Shown here one piece after another: positions 6,729 to 16,982 of a stretch of 42,858 bases of DNA (positions within the stretch are counted from its first letter, which is position 1; every line of letters starts with the position of its first letter). Under the pieces are notes generated by a model, which was not told the origin of the DNA, ran no database searches, and worked only from the letters and a program-made list of their open reading frames with translations. The DNA lies in the IMG/VR virus record IMGVR_UViG_3300030106_001004, positions 1 to 42,858 of that record; one strand, given 5' to 3'. A program made the position numbers and the translations under genes. This DNA is from a virus.

Positions 6729-8046
6729 ATTAGAGAAAGCCTTACTAGGTTGCTTAATCACAGATGGTAAGTATATAGATTCTGTAAAACAATATATACC
6801 AGAGGATGATTATTTCTATTCATCATTCAACCAGAAGGTATGGAGAGCATTAGATAAGCTAAATAAAAACAACAAGAAAATAGACACAATAACAGTATGT
6901 GAAGAGGTAGTTAGTTCTACGAGTTCTAATGCCGATAGGTATGAGATACTAGGGTTTTTAGACTTAGTTACATCTCCTGCAAATGCTGTTGAGTATGCTA
7001 AGAGATTGCATTCTTACTACCTTAGGAGAATATTATTTGTACAGATGAATGATATATCTAAAGGTATTAATGATACATCTTTAGAAACTGGTAACTTACT
7101 AGAGGATGCACATACTACTATTGGTAATATTATAAAGCTACAACCTAATCAAACATTTGACATAGACTCTCTATTAGTTGATACTAAGGAGTCTATAATA
7201 AATTCTACCACACAAATACCTACTGGTATAGGTACTCTAGATAGAGTTATTACTGGTATGACAAGAGGTGAGATTACTATAGTTGCAGGTAGACCCGGCA
7301 ATGCAAAGACTACTGTATCTGCTAACATAGCTAGAAACTTAGTACATAGAGGATTGAAGGTTGCTATGTTTAATAGAGAGATGCCTAATACAGAGATGAT
7401 GAAGAAGTTTATTGCTATGGAGTCAAGAGCTCTACAGTACAGAAACCTTAGGAACAATATAGGCATAGACCAGATAGAACTAGCTGATGTATCTGATAAG
7501 ATATCAGAAATATATGGAGGTAATCTATTTATGTTTGATGATGTTAGAGACATAGAGAGTACATTCCGTGAGATAAAAGCTATAAGTCCTGACGTAGTTA
7601 TTGATGACCATATAGGATTGATTGAGCACCCTGCTCACGATAGAAGAGACTTACGTCTTAAGATAGGGGATGTTAGTCGTAGTTATAAGTGGTTAGCTAA
7701 GGCACAAGATATGTCTGTTATATTAGTATCGCAGATGAATAGGAACATGGAACATAGAAATGATAGAGTACCTAGGTTATCTGACTTAGCAGAATCTGGT
7801 AACTTAGAACAAGATGCAGAGATAGTAGTATTTACACACTATCCTTGGGTATCAAGATATGGAGATGATGGTAACAGTGATTGTTTTCTAGAGCTTATAG
7901 TAGCTAAAAATAGATATGGTAGTACTAACTCTTGTGAGGTAGGGTATCACGGTAACAGTTGTTTGGTTACTAATACAGAATCTGAGGCAGTAGAACTAGC
8001 TAAGAGTAGGGGAGATAGTATAGGTGGTACACCTAAACCTTTCTAG
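6715..8046 (+). CDS. dnaB: DnaB-like replicative helicase
   Basis: Seen: 443 residues. Residues 1-110 match the DnaB N-terminal helical domain (LEKALLGCLI, DDYFYSSFNQKVWRAL). The RecA-like core starts near 170 (IPTGIGTLDRVITGM) with Walker A GRPGNAKT at 192-199, FNREMP (219-224) where SLEMP is usual, Walker B near PDVVIDDHIGLI, and VILVSQMNR plus LAESGNLEQDAEIV as in DnaB motifs 3-4. Odd: the glycine before the Walker A lysine is alanine. It unwinds the fork for phage replication; no phage primase or polymerase is visible, so these come from the host or from outside the window. The gene ends 2 bp from the stop of the convergent late block. Confidence 0.92.
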   Translation: MKSIELEKALLGCLITDGKYIDSVKQYIPEDDYFYSSFNQKVWRALDKLNKNNKKIDTITVCEEVVSSTSSNADRYEILGFLDLVTSPANAVEYAKRLHSYYLRRILFVQMNDISKGINDTSLETGNLLEDAHTTIGNIIKLQPNQTFDIDSLLVDTKESIINSTTQIPTGIGTLDRVITGMTRGEITIVAGRPGNAKTTVSANIARNLVHRGLKVAMFNREMPNTEMMKKFIAMESRALQYRNLRNNIGIDQIELADVSDKISEIYGGNLFMFDDVRDIESTFREIKAISPDVVIDDHIGLIEHPAHDRRDLRLKIGDVSRSYKWLAKAQDMSVILVSQMNRNMEHRNDRVPRLSDLAESGNLEQDAEIVVFTHYPWVSRYGDDGNSDCFLELIVAKNRYGSTNSCEVGYHGNSCLVTNTESEAVELAKSRGDSIGGTPKPF

Positions 8047-8048
8047 TG

Positions 8049-11000
8049 TTATACTTCACCTCTCTTTTCCCACTTCTGCATCTTTCTTTTAAATACTGCT
8101 TTATGGTCTATGTCTGTTATAAGTATAGGGTAGTTCCTATATATACTATTCCACCTATTCATAAACTCTATTGCTTCAGCGTAAGCTTCTGGTGTTTCTG
8201 ATTTTATAATTTTATCTAATAAAGCAGACTTTCTCCTACCTCTAAGAAATTCTATTCTTTCTTTTTTCATACCCGTTGTTTCTACTTGTTTAGCAAGCTC
8301 TTTAAGTAGCGGACTACCTGTAAGTTTCAACGCTCTAGCTGGGACTCTTTTAATAAAGTCACCTCTATAGTTCTTATAGTCTCTTTCTAGTGCTGGTAGA
8401 AATGAATTGAGAAACATATCTATATCAGACATAAAAGCAGGTGTAGCAAGAAATTGTATTGCTCTAGCTGTACTTCTACCTTCTTCTAAAGCTGACATCA
8501 TAAAGTCACCTAAGAATCCAAATGCTCCTATAGCCGCAATGTTCTCTATTATTTCCTCACCATCTGCCTCTAAAAATTTAGAAGGGTCATAATCTTTTTC
8601 TCCAGATACTAGATACTTCATATATTCTTTAGCTTTTAATGCTATCGCACCAGTAGCAAATCCAGCACTAGCTAGCCTTAACATAGGAAAAACATTATAA
8701 TTTAGAGCGTCGTGGGTTAGGGTATCTTTTATAAAATTATACTGCCTATATCCAAAAGATTTAAATTGTAGAAACGGTTTCCAACTAGGTCTATTTAATA
8801 CTAACGGGTCTGAAAGTATATTTTGCTGTAGCTGAGTATTAATAGCAAACTTACTTATAACATCTAACATAACGGATTCTGAAACTTTACCATTTTTTAT
8901 ATCTCCGGGCTCAATACCCATCTTAGCTAATGTTGCTCTTGCCCATTTCTTACTACCTAATTGACCCGGGTTTAGAACATTTCTTTTACCAGAAGTTATA
9001 GCTAGTAAGTCATCTATAAAAACCCTAGCTGTTGCGGCAGCTAATCTATTGTTTATAGAATTAATAGCATTGAATCCAGATAACTCAGTAACCTTACCTA
9101 CTATCTTTTTAGATAGATTATCTTGCTGTGATATACCCATCATTTCATTTACATATTTATAAAGGTCAGCACCCGATGCGTCAACTTGCCTTCTAAAATC
9201 CTTATCTGTATAATACTTATATGAGCCTTTAGCGAATCTCCAGTATCCGGCTGATAAAGCTGATGATATTGTAAACTGAGATAGGTTCATAGCAGATGCA
9301 GTACCTAGACCAATCTTAGTAGTAGTTTCAAACTCCATAGCTTTTTGAAGAAAGTTTTTTATAGATGGGTTTAAATTATATTCTCTTCTGTATGCAATGT
9401 CCCCTAATATATGATGATGTAGTTCTTTCATTATCAGTCTATCATCTCTTGTTGCGTTATTCATTAAGGCAGTAGCAAGCTCTCCCTCTCTGCCAAAATG
9501 CTTTACCTCGGCTGAACGCCTAGCAACATTAGATGAGTATATACCTAGCAAATTCCTAGCGTCTCTTTCATAAAATTCCGTTGGCAAAGTAGCCTTTCTT
9601 CTTTTCTCTAAGTTTCCATCTAATCTAAATAAATCACCGTGAGTTTCTCTAAGTAACTTAGTCATTGCCTTAAAGTGAGCTAATTCACCTCCCTCTTCTA
9701 CGAATGATTTTATACCTCTTACAGTATACTCACTTTTAAATTTATTCATAGATTGTTCAATTATTTTATTTAAGAAATTAGCTGTTGATTTATTGGCTTC
9801 TATGCTTGCCCACTTGTCTGGATTTTCCTTAGCTTCTAACAATGAATCTATTATCTTTTGGTAGTTATTAAGATTTTCTTTTGCACCTTTTCCTTTAGGT
9901 ATTTTAGCTCCCTTAAAAGCTATTTCTGCTAAGTTATCTATATCTTCAAATATTGCTTCAGCAACATCGCTCTTCAATATTCTTGGTATATACCTATCAA
10001 TATACCCACTTACATCTACACCTGACTGTCTAGCTGTATTAAACAAGTAATCAGTTATACTCTTGTAAGCTATTGTATCATTTGTTTCTATTCCTTGCTC
10101 TACAGCATCGCTAAGTAATTCCCAATATCTTTTAGAAACATCTCTTTCACTCATATTTAAAGCACTGGCTAAGGACTTTACTTGCTCTCTAGATGGTTTC
10201 TTAGATAGTAAACCAGCCTTACTCATTAGGTCATGGCTCTCTGCAACAACTCTTCTATTGCTACTTAAGTATTTATCGGCTATCCCTATGTACGCTCTTC
10301 TAACTTGGTCTACACTTCCTTGATTTTTAGCAGGCCTAACAATATCAAATAGTTTGTTAATTTTCTCTGGCAATAACTTATCCATAAATAAACTAACTCT
10401 AGGCTTTATAACTCTTATTCCAACCTTATCCATATTCTTTAGAGATTCTAGGGTGTACTTTTCAAGAAGTAAGTCATCTAAGTACTTCATCTTAGAAACA
10501 TTATTCATATTCTTGAGATTAATTTTCTTTTTACTAGATGATTTGTCTATACCTATAGCACGTTTAGTTTGTTTAACTTTACTGCTGTACTTTAACTCTT
10601 TTTCTAATGCTCTTATATCTTTATTTCTTGCATCCTGTAGTTGAGTAGCATTTAACTTCTGTTGCTCTGTAGATTTAAAATTACCATAAAAATATTTTTT
10701 ACTATAACTCCTACTCTCACCTTCAAACGGTTTAAACTGTACTGTCTTATCATCCTCAGATACCACAGTTCCTTTTCTTTTACCGCTCTTATCAGTCCAT
10801 AGTTGCTCACTTTTTTTCCTACCTAACATAGATATTGCAGATGCCTCTGCTGACGCTTGATAGACTTGACTTCTACCTGTAACGCCCTCTGGTATATGCT
10901 CATATCTAAACTCAGGCTTCCTAGCATCTTTTACAAACTCTTGTAATTTGCCGTACCCCTTACTGGTTACCGCACCAACTCCCTTCATACCTATAACCAT

Positions 11001-11792
11001 ACTACCTGCGTGTAAAAAATCTTGAGGAGTTGGTAATTCTCCCTCTAATGCAGGAGCACCTATTCCAAACATACCTATCTCAGCACTAACTTTGGTTAAT
11101 GTTTTAGCACCTCTTTGTGTTAGATATGCTCCAGTACCGCTAGTCATACCTCCAAGAACAGCACCCTTAACACCAGTTTTAACAACCCTATCTACATCTA
11201 TAGTACCATCGGTTATCTTTTGCTGTAGTGCATCTCCTACACCTGAATATAACCCTAAAGCCCCAGCACCAGAGCCTGACTTAGTTACAAACTCTACAGC
11301 GTTATTAGCTGATTTAGCGGCCATCTTTCTATTAACACCGTTTTGTACTAATTTTTTAAATACATATTTCTTTACAGTTTCCTTACCAGCCGTCTTAGCA
11401 AGTACACCACCTAAACCTCCTCCAAATGCAGTAACAGCAAAATCTAGTGGTGCAAAGAAAGATGCGATGCCAGCACCTAAGTCATTTATAATACCTTCTT
11501 CATAGTCACTAATATCAAATCTCTTTTGACCAGTAGAAATTTCGTAAGCCATACCTTGCAGAGAATCATTATAACCCTTTCTTATAAAAGAAGGCAACGA
11601 ATCCCATATGTTAGTTTCCTTCTCTGCGGCTGGTTCATATATTTTATCTTCTGATTCCAGTTTGTATTGAGGATATCTATTGACTATATAACGATAAGCA
11701 CTCTCTGTGCTCATCTTATTTAAGAAAGGAGACTTGCTTGAGAATTGATTTACTAGTTCCTCCTTAGACATATTTGGGTTGAATTGAGCCAT
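8049..11792 (-). CDS. Very large internal/ejection-type virion protein
   Basis: A 1247-residue protein, last gene of the late block. It starts MAQFNPNMSKEELVNQF, then has a glycine- and alanine-rich, membrane-like region (about 105-290: GAGIASFFAPLDFAVTAFGG and related). The middle is helical and basic; the C-terminal third has FLQFKSFGYRQYNFIKD and ATGAIALKAKEYMKYLVSG, which resembles the LPD38-type region of phage polyvalent/ejection proteins (moderate confidence only). No transglycosylase motif was found. Inferred: packed in the head and injected with the DNA. The start overlaps the upstream stop by one base (TAATG). Confidence 0.6.
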   Translation of the reverse strand: MAQFNPNMSKEELVNQFSSKSPFLNKMSTESAYRYIVNRYPQYKLESEDKIYEPAAEKETNIWDSLPSFIRKGYNDSLQGMAYEISTGQKRFDISDYEEGIINDLGAGIASFFAPLDFAVTAFGGGLGGVLAKTAGKETVKKYVFKKLVQNGVNRKMAAKSANNAVEFVTKSGSGAGALGLYSGVGDALQQKITDGTIDVDRVVKTGVKGAVLGGMTSGTGAYLTQRGAKTLTKVSAEIGMFGIGAPALEGELPTPQDFLHAGSMVIGMKGVGAVTSKGYGKLQEFVKDARKPEFRYEHIPEGVTGRSQVYQASAEASAISMLGRKKSEQLWTDKSGKRKGTVVSEDDKTVQFKPFEGESRSYSKKYFYGNFKSTEQQKLNATQLQDARNKDIRALEKELKYSSKVKQTKRAIGIDKSSSKKKINLKNMNNVSKMKYLDDLLLEKYTLESLKNMDKVGIRVIKPRVSLFMDKLLPEKINKLFDIVRPAKNQGSVDQVRRAYIGIADKYLSSNRRVVAESHDLMSKAGLLSKKPSREQVKSLASALNMSERDVSKRYWELLSDAVEQGIETNDTIAYKSITDYLFNTARQSGVDVSGYIDRYIPRILKSDVAEAIFEDIDNLAEIAFKGAKIPKGKGAKENLNNYQKIIDSLLEAKENPDKWASIEANKSTANFLNKIIEQSMNKFKSEYTVRGIKSFVEEGGELAHFKAMTKLLRETHGDLFRLDGNLEKRRKATLPTEFYERDARNLLGIYSSNVARRSAEVKHFGREGELATALMNNATRDDRLIMKELHHHILGDIAYRREYNLNPSIKNFLQKAMEFETTTKIGLGTASAMNLSQFTISSALSAGYWRFAKGSYKYYTDKDFRRQVDASGADLYKYVNEMMGISQQDNLSKKIVGKVTELSGFNAINSINNRLAAATARVFIDDLLAITSGKRNVLNPGQLGSKKWARATLAKMGIEPGDIKNGKVSESVMLDVISKFAINTQLQQNILSDPLVLNRPSWKPFLQFKSFGYRQYNFIKDTLTHDALNYNVFPMLRLASAGFATGAIALKAKEYMKYLVSGEKDYDPSKFLEADGEEIIENIAAIGAFGFLGDFMMSALEEGRSTARAIQFLATPAFMSDIDMFLNSFLPALERDYKNYRGDFIKRVPARALKLTGSPLLKELAKQVETTGMKKERIEFLRGRRKSALLDKIIKSETPEAYAEAIEFMNRWNSIYRNYPILITDIDHKAVFKRKMQKWEKRGEV

Positions 11793-13411
11793 TATATATT
11801 GTAGTCCATATTAAAAAGTATTAAAGATTTTAACTCATCAATAGGCATATTAGCTCTTTTTGATAATCTTTCGTAAAACTTATCATTAAACCTTTTATTA
11901 GAAAATGTACCTTCTTTTGATATGTATGGTTTTAATTCTTGCAATTTAGATTGTTCGTTTGATAGTGCCCTTGCTATTATTAACTTACTATTACCCTCTG
12001 CTTTTTTATATCTATCCTTTAATGTTTTTATCTTTTTTAGAGAACCCCCGATAGACGATGAGAGGCTTTCAACGTTAACAAAACTCCCATCCTGTCTTCT
12101 TAGACCTGAAGGTTCTGTTGGTCTTACGTTTGAAAACAACTCAGCTTCAACAGGTTCAATCTTAGGTTCCTCTTTTTCCCTTGCACCTAAAGAACCTAAT
12201 CCAGACAAAGCACCTTCAAGAAAGTCAACCTCTTCTTTTTTCCCTTCTTCCTTAGCTTCAGTAAGCATATCTTTTATATCTTCCTCAGTAACACCTTCAG
12301 CTAGCTCATCTGCTGGCTCCTTTGTGTCGTCTACTGTTTCAACCCTTTCACCTTCTTCCAATGCGATATCTTCATTACTGGTAGCATTTTGCATAGCAGT
12401 ATCTATTGCATTCTCTGCTATTATTTCATCAGCTTCTCTATCTGTTCCAAATGCTCTATCATAGTTATCATCTCTGATAGCTATATTATCCATTATAGGA
12501 TTCCCAAATTCATCTGAGCCAAATATATTCCCAGCTAAGACTTGGCCACCCTGACCCCCTTGCTCACCGCTACCATCGAAAGCATCAGATAATTCCATTC
12601 CTCCACCGTATGTAATTCTTGCTATATCAGCTTCATATATACTAGCATCACCTTTTAATTTTTGTATCCTTCTTTCTAAATCATCATATAATCTTTGTTG
12701 CTCTTTATCAGTTCCTCTACCCATTTGATACTGTTGGCTACTCATTAAGTTATCCATCTTCTTCTCAGTAGCTGTTAATCTATTTAATGCAACATTAAGT
12801 CTTTTCTCATCATCTGGACTAATTGATGGTTTTCTATCAATGAAGGTGTCTTTCAAGTATTGACGCATTAGATTTGGGTCTTGCCTAAATGACCTCGCAT
12901 CATCCATATCTATTTGCATATCAGGTCGCCTCTCGTTAAACCTATTCATAAAACTTTCATTTAATTTTTCACTTCTAATAGCTCTATCCCTATAGCTCTT
13001 GACATAAGGCCTTAACCTCGTTCTAACTTTTTCATCAGTTACATTGGCTAATACTGAATCTATATTCATATTAGATGCACTAAGTGAATCAGAATAAGAG
13101 CCAGTAAGCACTTCGTCTACCGCACTTTTACCAATATCGTAAGCATTTTTAAACTTTCTTTGCTCAAATATTTCTTTATCTAAATCAAACTTATCTTGAT
13201 TAAGTTCATCTATCCTTTGATTTCTCAATCTTTGATTTACACGAGCTTCCTCATTTGCTTCAAATTGCCTTCTGCTTAGTTCTAACCTAGCGTCAGCACG
13301 CTCTTGTTCTCTAAGAGATAACTGATACTGAGGACTAGCATACCTAGATAACTCTTTTAGGAATACATCTAGTCCGCTTTCTGGTTCTTGTAATACTATT
13401 CTTCTTGCCAT
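11792..13411 (-). CDS. Coiled-coil virion protein (probable ejection/internal protein)
   Basis: A 539-residue protein. Residues 30-90 are strongly charged helix (REQERADARLELSRRQFE...), typical coiled coil. The middle (about 280-300) is Gly/Gln-rich (GSGEQGGQGGQ), followed by a very acidic region (about 340-400) and a basic helical C-terminus. No enzyme motif seen. Position between the GEYV-motif protein and the largest late protein fits an internal virion protein. Family not recognised. Confidence 0.55.
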   Translation of the reverse strand: MARRIVLQEPESGLDVFLKELSRYASPQYQLSLREQERADARLELSRRQFEANEEARVNQRLRNQRIDELNQDKFDLDKEIFEQRKFKNAYDIGKSAVDEVLTGSYSDSLSASNMNIDSVLANVTDEKVRTRLRPYVKSYRDRAIRSEKLNESFMNRFNERRPDMQIDMDDARSFRQDPNLMRQYLKDTFIDRKPSISPDDEKRLNVALNRLTATEKKMDNLMSSQQYQMGRGTDKEQQRLYDDLERRIQKLKGDASIYEADIARITYGGGMELSDAFDGSGEQGGQGGQVLAGNIFGSDEFGNPIMDNIAIRDDNYDRAFGTDREADEIIAENAIDTAMQNATSNEDIALEEGERVETVDDTKEPADELAEGVTEEDIKDMLTEAKEEGKKEEVDFLEGALSGLGSLGAREKEEPKIEPVEAELFSNVRPTEPSGLRRQDGSFVNVESLSSSIGGSLKKIKTLKDRYKKAEGNSKLIIARALSNEQSKLQELKPYISKEGTFSNKRFNDKFYERLSKRANMPIDELKSLILFNMDYNI

Positions 13412-13421
13412 TATATACCCC

Positions 13422-15257
13422 TTAAGTAAATTTTACCCCACCTTGAGTTTCTAGTTGAGTTAGATATGCTATTAATTCAGCCATTTGCCTATCTTGTTCT
13501 GAGGAAGCTATGTCAGTAGAGGCTCTATCTATTTCTGAATAAGCACCAGTTCTTTCAGTTTGCATAGCTTTCTGTCTACCCCCAAAACCCTCAAAACCAA
13601 CTCCGTATTGCTGTACGCTAGGCAAAAAGCTAGTAAGTTCAGACCTATAACCTCCTATCATATCCTGAACTTCTCCGGCTCCTACTGATGGGTCAAATCT
13701 AAAAAGTTCTGTTACTCTGTTTAATATATCCGCATCTTCTGGTCTACTTCCGTAAATATCAAAAGCCCTTTCTAGGAAGTCACCACTAGGTATATTACTT
13801 ACCGTACCTCCTCCTGTTCCGACAGCTCCTGCAAAACTAGTACCTGCAAGTGACGAATAATCTGGGGTAGTTGTTTCTTCTGGTGGTGAATAACCACTTC
13901 CAGACCCAGTAGTACCTCCTGTAAAATAGTTTTTACGTTTTTCAAATGATGGTATCTTATTTTGTTCACGAGCTTTAAGTAACATCATTACTTGCTCCAT
14001 AGTATCTTTAGGGTCTACCATATCAGCTTCACGCATAGACCTTAGTGCTTTTCTTTGCATTGGGCCAAAGGTATAGCCATCCATCAAAGCGGCTGTTGCT
14101 AGTAGGTCATCTATATTACTAAACATTTTTCTAGCTTTTCCTATTTCATTAACCACACCTACAGAGCCACCATCTTCATACCCTTTCTTCTTCTTCTTCT
14201 TAGGCATACCTCCGTACATATAGTTATCCATCATACCACCTTGTTTCATATCTTCAGTATTAGATATTTCATCAATTAAATTTTTAACAGAGGATGGAAG
14301 TTCGCTAATTTCTTTCGCCCCTCTTAGTCTTTGATATAGATTTTTTAAAGGAGCAAGCCCTCCATAATACTGAGTAGGTTGCATTCTTAAAACACCATCC
14401 TCACCCCTAGTAAATAACATTTCTTTACCAGTTTTTGGCCCAGTAGCCTCTCCATAATTAATCCTTTCATAATATTCAGGGTTGTAATCTTGGTCTCCTT
14501 TAAAACCTAATGAACGAGAAAGAGATTGTTGCTTACCACCCATACTGTCTTGATAATCTTTAATTATTGACATTACAGTTCCAATATTATTCATATCAGC
14601 TTCTGTCATTCTGTGTATTGGGTGACGTGGGTCAGACCTTGATATATACTCCCCGGGAAGAATTTTACCACCCTCATTCATATACCCCATACGATTCCTA
14701 ACTTCTTGCGGTAGCTTCATTAAACCTTTATTACCCTCAGGTGCTTTCTTTAATGCTTTGCCACCTTCTTTCATACCTAGTAATTCTTTTAAAATCATTT
14801 CCTCTGGTGTTAATCTATCTCCGGGTTCAGGATTGTTCATAAGCAATCTATTAAACTCACCATAGTTAGGAACCAGCTCACCATCACTAAGAAAAGCTCT
14901 GGATAGCAAACTTCCAATCAACCCTAAGGACATAGGGTTAGGTTCTCTTTTAGATTTTTTAGAGACGTATTCTCCCGGGATTCCGGGCAATGCCACCTTA
15001 CCACCTTTATTCATCATAGCTGAGTCCCTAGTCATATCAACGCCTCTTTGATTTGCCAAGGTGTTTAAGGCTAGTAGTTCATCTATAGCTGAGTGACCGT
15101 GCTCTCCCTGAGGAACAAGACCTCCACCCATATAACCCAGTCTATCTGCATTGTTTATCATATCCATAGTATCTTTTCCTAATTTATCTACCGCTTCTTT
15201 ACGAACAACATATTCTCCTGACTGTAGCATTGCTGGTATATTATCTGATTGAGGCAT
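13422..15257 (-). CDS. Virion protein with repeated GGK/GEYV motifs
   Basis: A 611-residue protein starting MPQSDNIPAMLQSGEYVVRKEAV; the D-x-(I/V)PAML-x-GEY-V-x-(R/K) motif is common in tape-measure-like and internal proteins of tailed phages. Related pieces recur: GIPGEYVSKKSKR, KILPGEYISRSD, and methionine/glycine modules such as MNKGGK, MKEGGK, MNEGGK, MKQGGM. There is a KKKKKK run near residue 355. The C-terminal 200 residues are Gly/Ser/Thr-rich, then helical. Inferred: an internal or tail-core protein. It overlaps the upstream stop by one base. Confidence 0.55.
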   Translation of the reverse strand: MPQSDNIPAMLQSGEYVVRKEAVDKLGKDTMDMINNADRLGYMGGGLVPQGEHGHSAIDELLALNTLANQRGVDMTRDSAMMNKGGKVALPGIPGEYVSKKSKREPNPMSLGLIGSLLSRAFLSDGELVPNYGEFNRLLMNNPEPGDRLTPEEMILKELLGMKEGGKALKKAPEGNKGLMKLPQEVRNRMGYMNEGGKILPGEYISRSDPRHPIHRMTEADMNNIGTVMSIIKDYQDSMGGKQQSLSRSLGFKGDQDYNPEYYERINYGEATGPKTGKEMLFTRGEDGVLRMQPTQYYGGLAPLKNLYQRLRGAKEISELPSSVKNLIDEISNTEDMKQGGMMDNYMYGGMPKKKKKKGYEDGGSVGVVNEIGKARKMFSNIDDLLATAALMDGYTFGPMQRKALRSMREADMVDPKDTMEQVMMLLKAREQNKIPSFEKRKNYFTGGTTGSGSGYSPPEETTTPDYSSLAGTSFAGAVGTGGGTVSNIPSGDFLERAFDIYGSRPEDADILNRVTELFRFDPSVGAGEVQDMIGGYRSELTSFLPSVQQYGVGFEGFGGRQKAMQTERTGAYSEIDRASTDIASSEQDRQMAELIAYLTQLETQGGVKFT

Positions 15258-16366
15258 TAAAACACCCTCCTTCCTGTTTTCATAGGATTAAATAACCCAC
15301 CGCCTGCATAATTTCCAATAGCTCTTTGTCTCATTTGTAAGAAGTCTGCAACAGTTGGTTTAGGAGTTAAATAATTTATTAAGTCTTCCATCTGATTAGA
15401 CGTTTGTATAGCTTGAGATTGTGCTGTTTGAGACATATCTAAAGCTCTATTAAGAGAACCTGTTTCAGTAGCTCTTGACAAAGAACTTATGTAATCAATT
15501 TCTGACTTACTAGGCAACCCAGAAACATCTGGTAGTCCCTGTGCACTCAGCTCCCCAGACCTAATCATATCACCCATAAATGATGGAACTTCAACATCTC
15601 CTAACATCTCAGCATCTGCACTTGGTGGTAAGCTCATTTGTCTAGAGTACTCATATAGATTCTTATCGCCTAATTCATTAACCCTATCTAAACTTGATAG
15701 GTAATCTACATCTGACTGGGTAGTCAATCCAGAAGTATCTGGTAAGGAAGTATCAAAATCCGAAACATTAACATCTCCATACATTCCAGATGTCTCGTCA
15801 AAAACTGCACCAGTATCAGCGGTTACAGGGTCTGAATATCTAGATGCACGTAATTCTCCTAACGCACCTTTAGCTTTATACTTACCAGCTTCTGCTAACT
15901 CTTTAAGTCCCCCAGATAAAGCAAAATCGGTTAATGCAGTACCTGCGGCTTGACCTAACGCCCTACCTCCAATACCTTTTCCTAAACTTTTTTGGTAATC
16001 TTTTAAAGTGTCAAAGTCTTTTGCAAAAAATCCTGTACTACTTGACGAAACATCTTCAGAACCTACACCACCAAGAGTCTCACCTAAACCTCTTCCTAGT
16101 CCAGCACCAGCACCTTTAATTAATGCCCCCCCAACAAGGCCCACTGGCCCAAGTACCGCTGTTGCAAGAGCCGGGAGTGCAACACTACCAAGAAAGCTAC
16201 CTACAGAACCAAGTAAACCTCTCCTCTTACCTTCCTCTATAGCTTTTCTTTTTTCTTCCTCTAGCTCCTCTACACCTTGCTTTATCCCTTTACCAAGAAA
16301 TGCTTGGCCTAAGGCTCTTCTTGTAGCTCCACCTTCTTGATATTGTCTTATAGTATTATACTGCAT
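15257..16366 (-). CDS. Glycine-rich hydrophobic virion protein (ejection-type)
   Basis: A 369-residue protein. After a charged helix (EELEEEKRKAIEEGKRR) comes GLLGSVGSFLGSVALPALAT and more glycine-rich hydrophobic sequence to about residue 105, as in membrane-active ejection proteins. A duplicated module is visible: DTSGLTTQSDVDYLSSLDR (about 215) and DVSGLPSKSEIDYISSLSR (about 285). Inferred: helps DNA cross the cell envelope. No homologue recognised by name. Confidence 0.55.
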   Translation of the reverse strand: MQYNTIRQYQEGGATRRALGQAFLGKGIKQGVEELEEEKRKAIEEGKRRGLLGSVGSFLGSVALPALATAVLGPVGLVGGALIKGAGAGLGRGLGETLGGVGSEDVSSSSTGFFAKDFDTLKDYQKSLGKGIGGRALGQAAGTALTDFALSGGLKELAEAGKYKAKGALGELRASRYSDPVTADTGAVFDETSGMYGDVNVSDFDTSLPDTSGLTTQSDVDYLSSLDRVNELGDKNLYEYSRQMSLPPSADAEMLGDVEVPSFMGDMIRSGELSAQGLPDVSGLPSKSEIDYISSLSRATETGSLNRALDMSQTAQSQAIQTSNQMEDLINYLTPKPTVADFLQMRQRAIGNYAGGGLFNPMKTGRRVF

Positions 16367-16370
16367 ATCT

Positions 16371-16982
16371 CTACCTATTTAATGTATTATATTGCCAAAC
16401 ACATACAGCTCTTAAATGAGTTGGGTCACTAGCACATTCAACACTAATAGATATTAGGTTTCCTTTGTCAAAACTATTTAAATCAGAGAATATGTACTCT
16501 AATGTAGTAGTTGACGATAGTGACTGTGTTATTGTTTTTTGTGCTGTAGTGTTAGAATTTATATGTAAACCAACTGCTGTGTTCCCACCAGATGCATTAC
16601 CATATAATAAAATCTTTTTAAGTACACCATTGTATGGTGCTATCCAAGTTGATGTATGGTCTATTGATGTATTTTTTGCCTTGCCATTTACACCTAAGTA
16701 AACCTTATCTGTCCCCGGACTTTCAACATTATGATTAGTGTACTCTAATTCATTACCTCTTATCTCTCCAGATACTTGTAGATTTCTATCTACATACTGA
16801 TTGCCATCTGATGTCATAAAAGATTTAAATACTAAACCTTTGTGTTTTCTGGTTACTGCTAATCTACCACCTTCTAAAGCTACAGATACACCACCCTCCT
16901 GTAAAGAAGAAGCTGGACTGCCATTACTAAAAGTTTGTGGCTGTTCAGTAAAATTAATTAATCTTCTTATATCTCTAGACAC
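16371..16982 (-). CDS. Probable tail/receptor-side protein
   Basis: A 203-residue, strand-rich protein with many Ser/Thr/Asn and a C-terminal beta region (TLEYIFSDLNSFDKGNLISISVE). The middle (STWIAPYNGVLKKILLYGN) resembles the jelly-roll-like end domains of phage tail fibre proteins. It is coupled by a one-base stop-start overlap to the large propeller-like tail protein. Inferred: a tail appendage component. Exact role not known. Confidence 0.5.
   Translation of the reverse strand: MSRDIRRLINFTEQPQTFSNGSPASSLQEGGVSVALEGGRLAVTRKHKGLVFKSFMTSDGNQYVDRNLQVSGEIRGNELEYTNHNVESPGTDKVYLGVNGKAKNTSIDHTSTWIAPYNGVLKKILLYGNASGGNTAVGLHINSNTTAQKTITQSLSSTTTLEYIFSDLNSFDKGNLISISVECASDPTHLRAVCVWQYNTLNR

Noticed and set aside
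16008-16340. Long + strand frames opposite late genes (also 11922-12464, 36876-37370, 25283-25573)
   Set aside because: They are mirror frames of well-supported - strand genes, with no ribosome sites and unnatural composition (runs of Ser, Pro or Leu).
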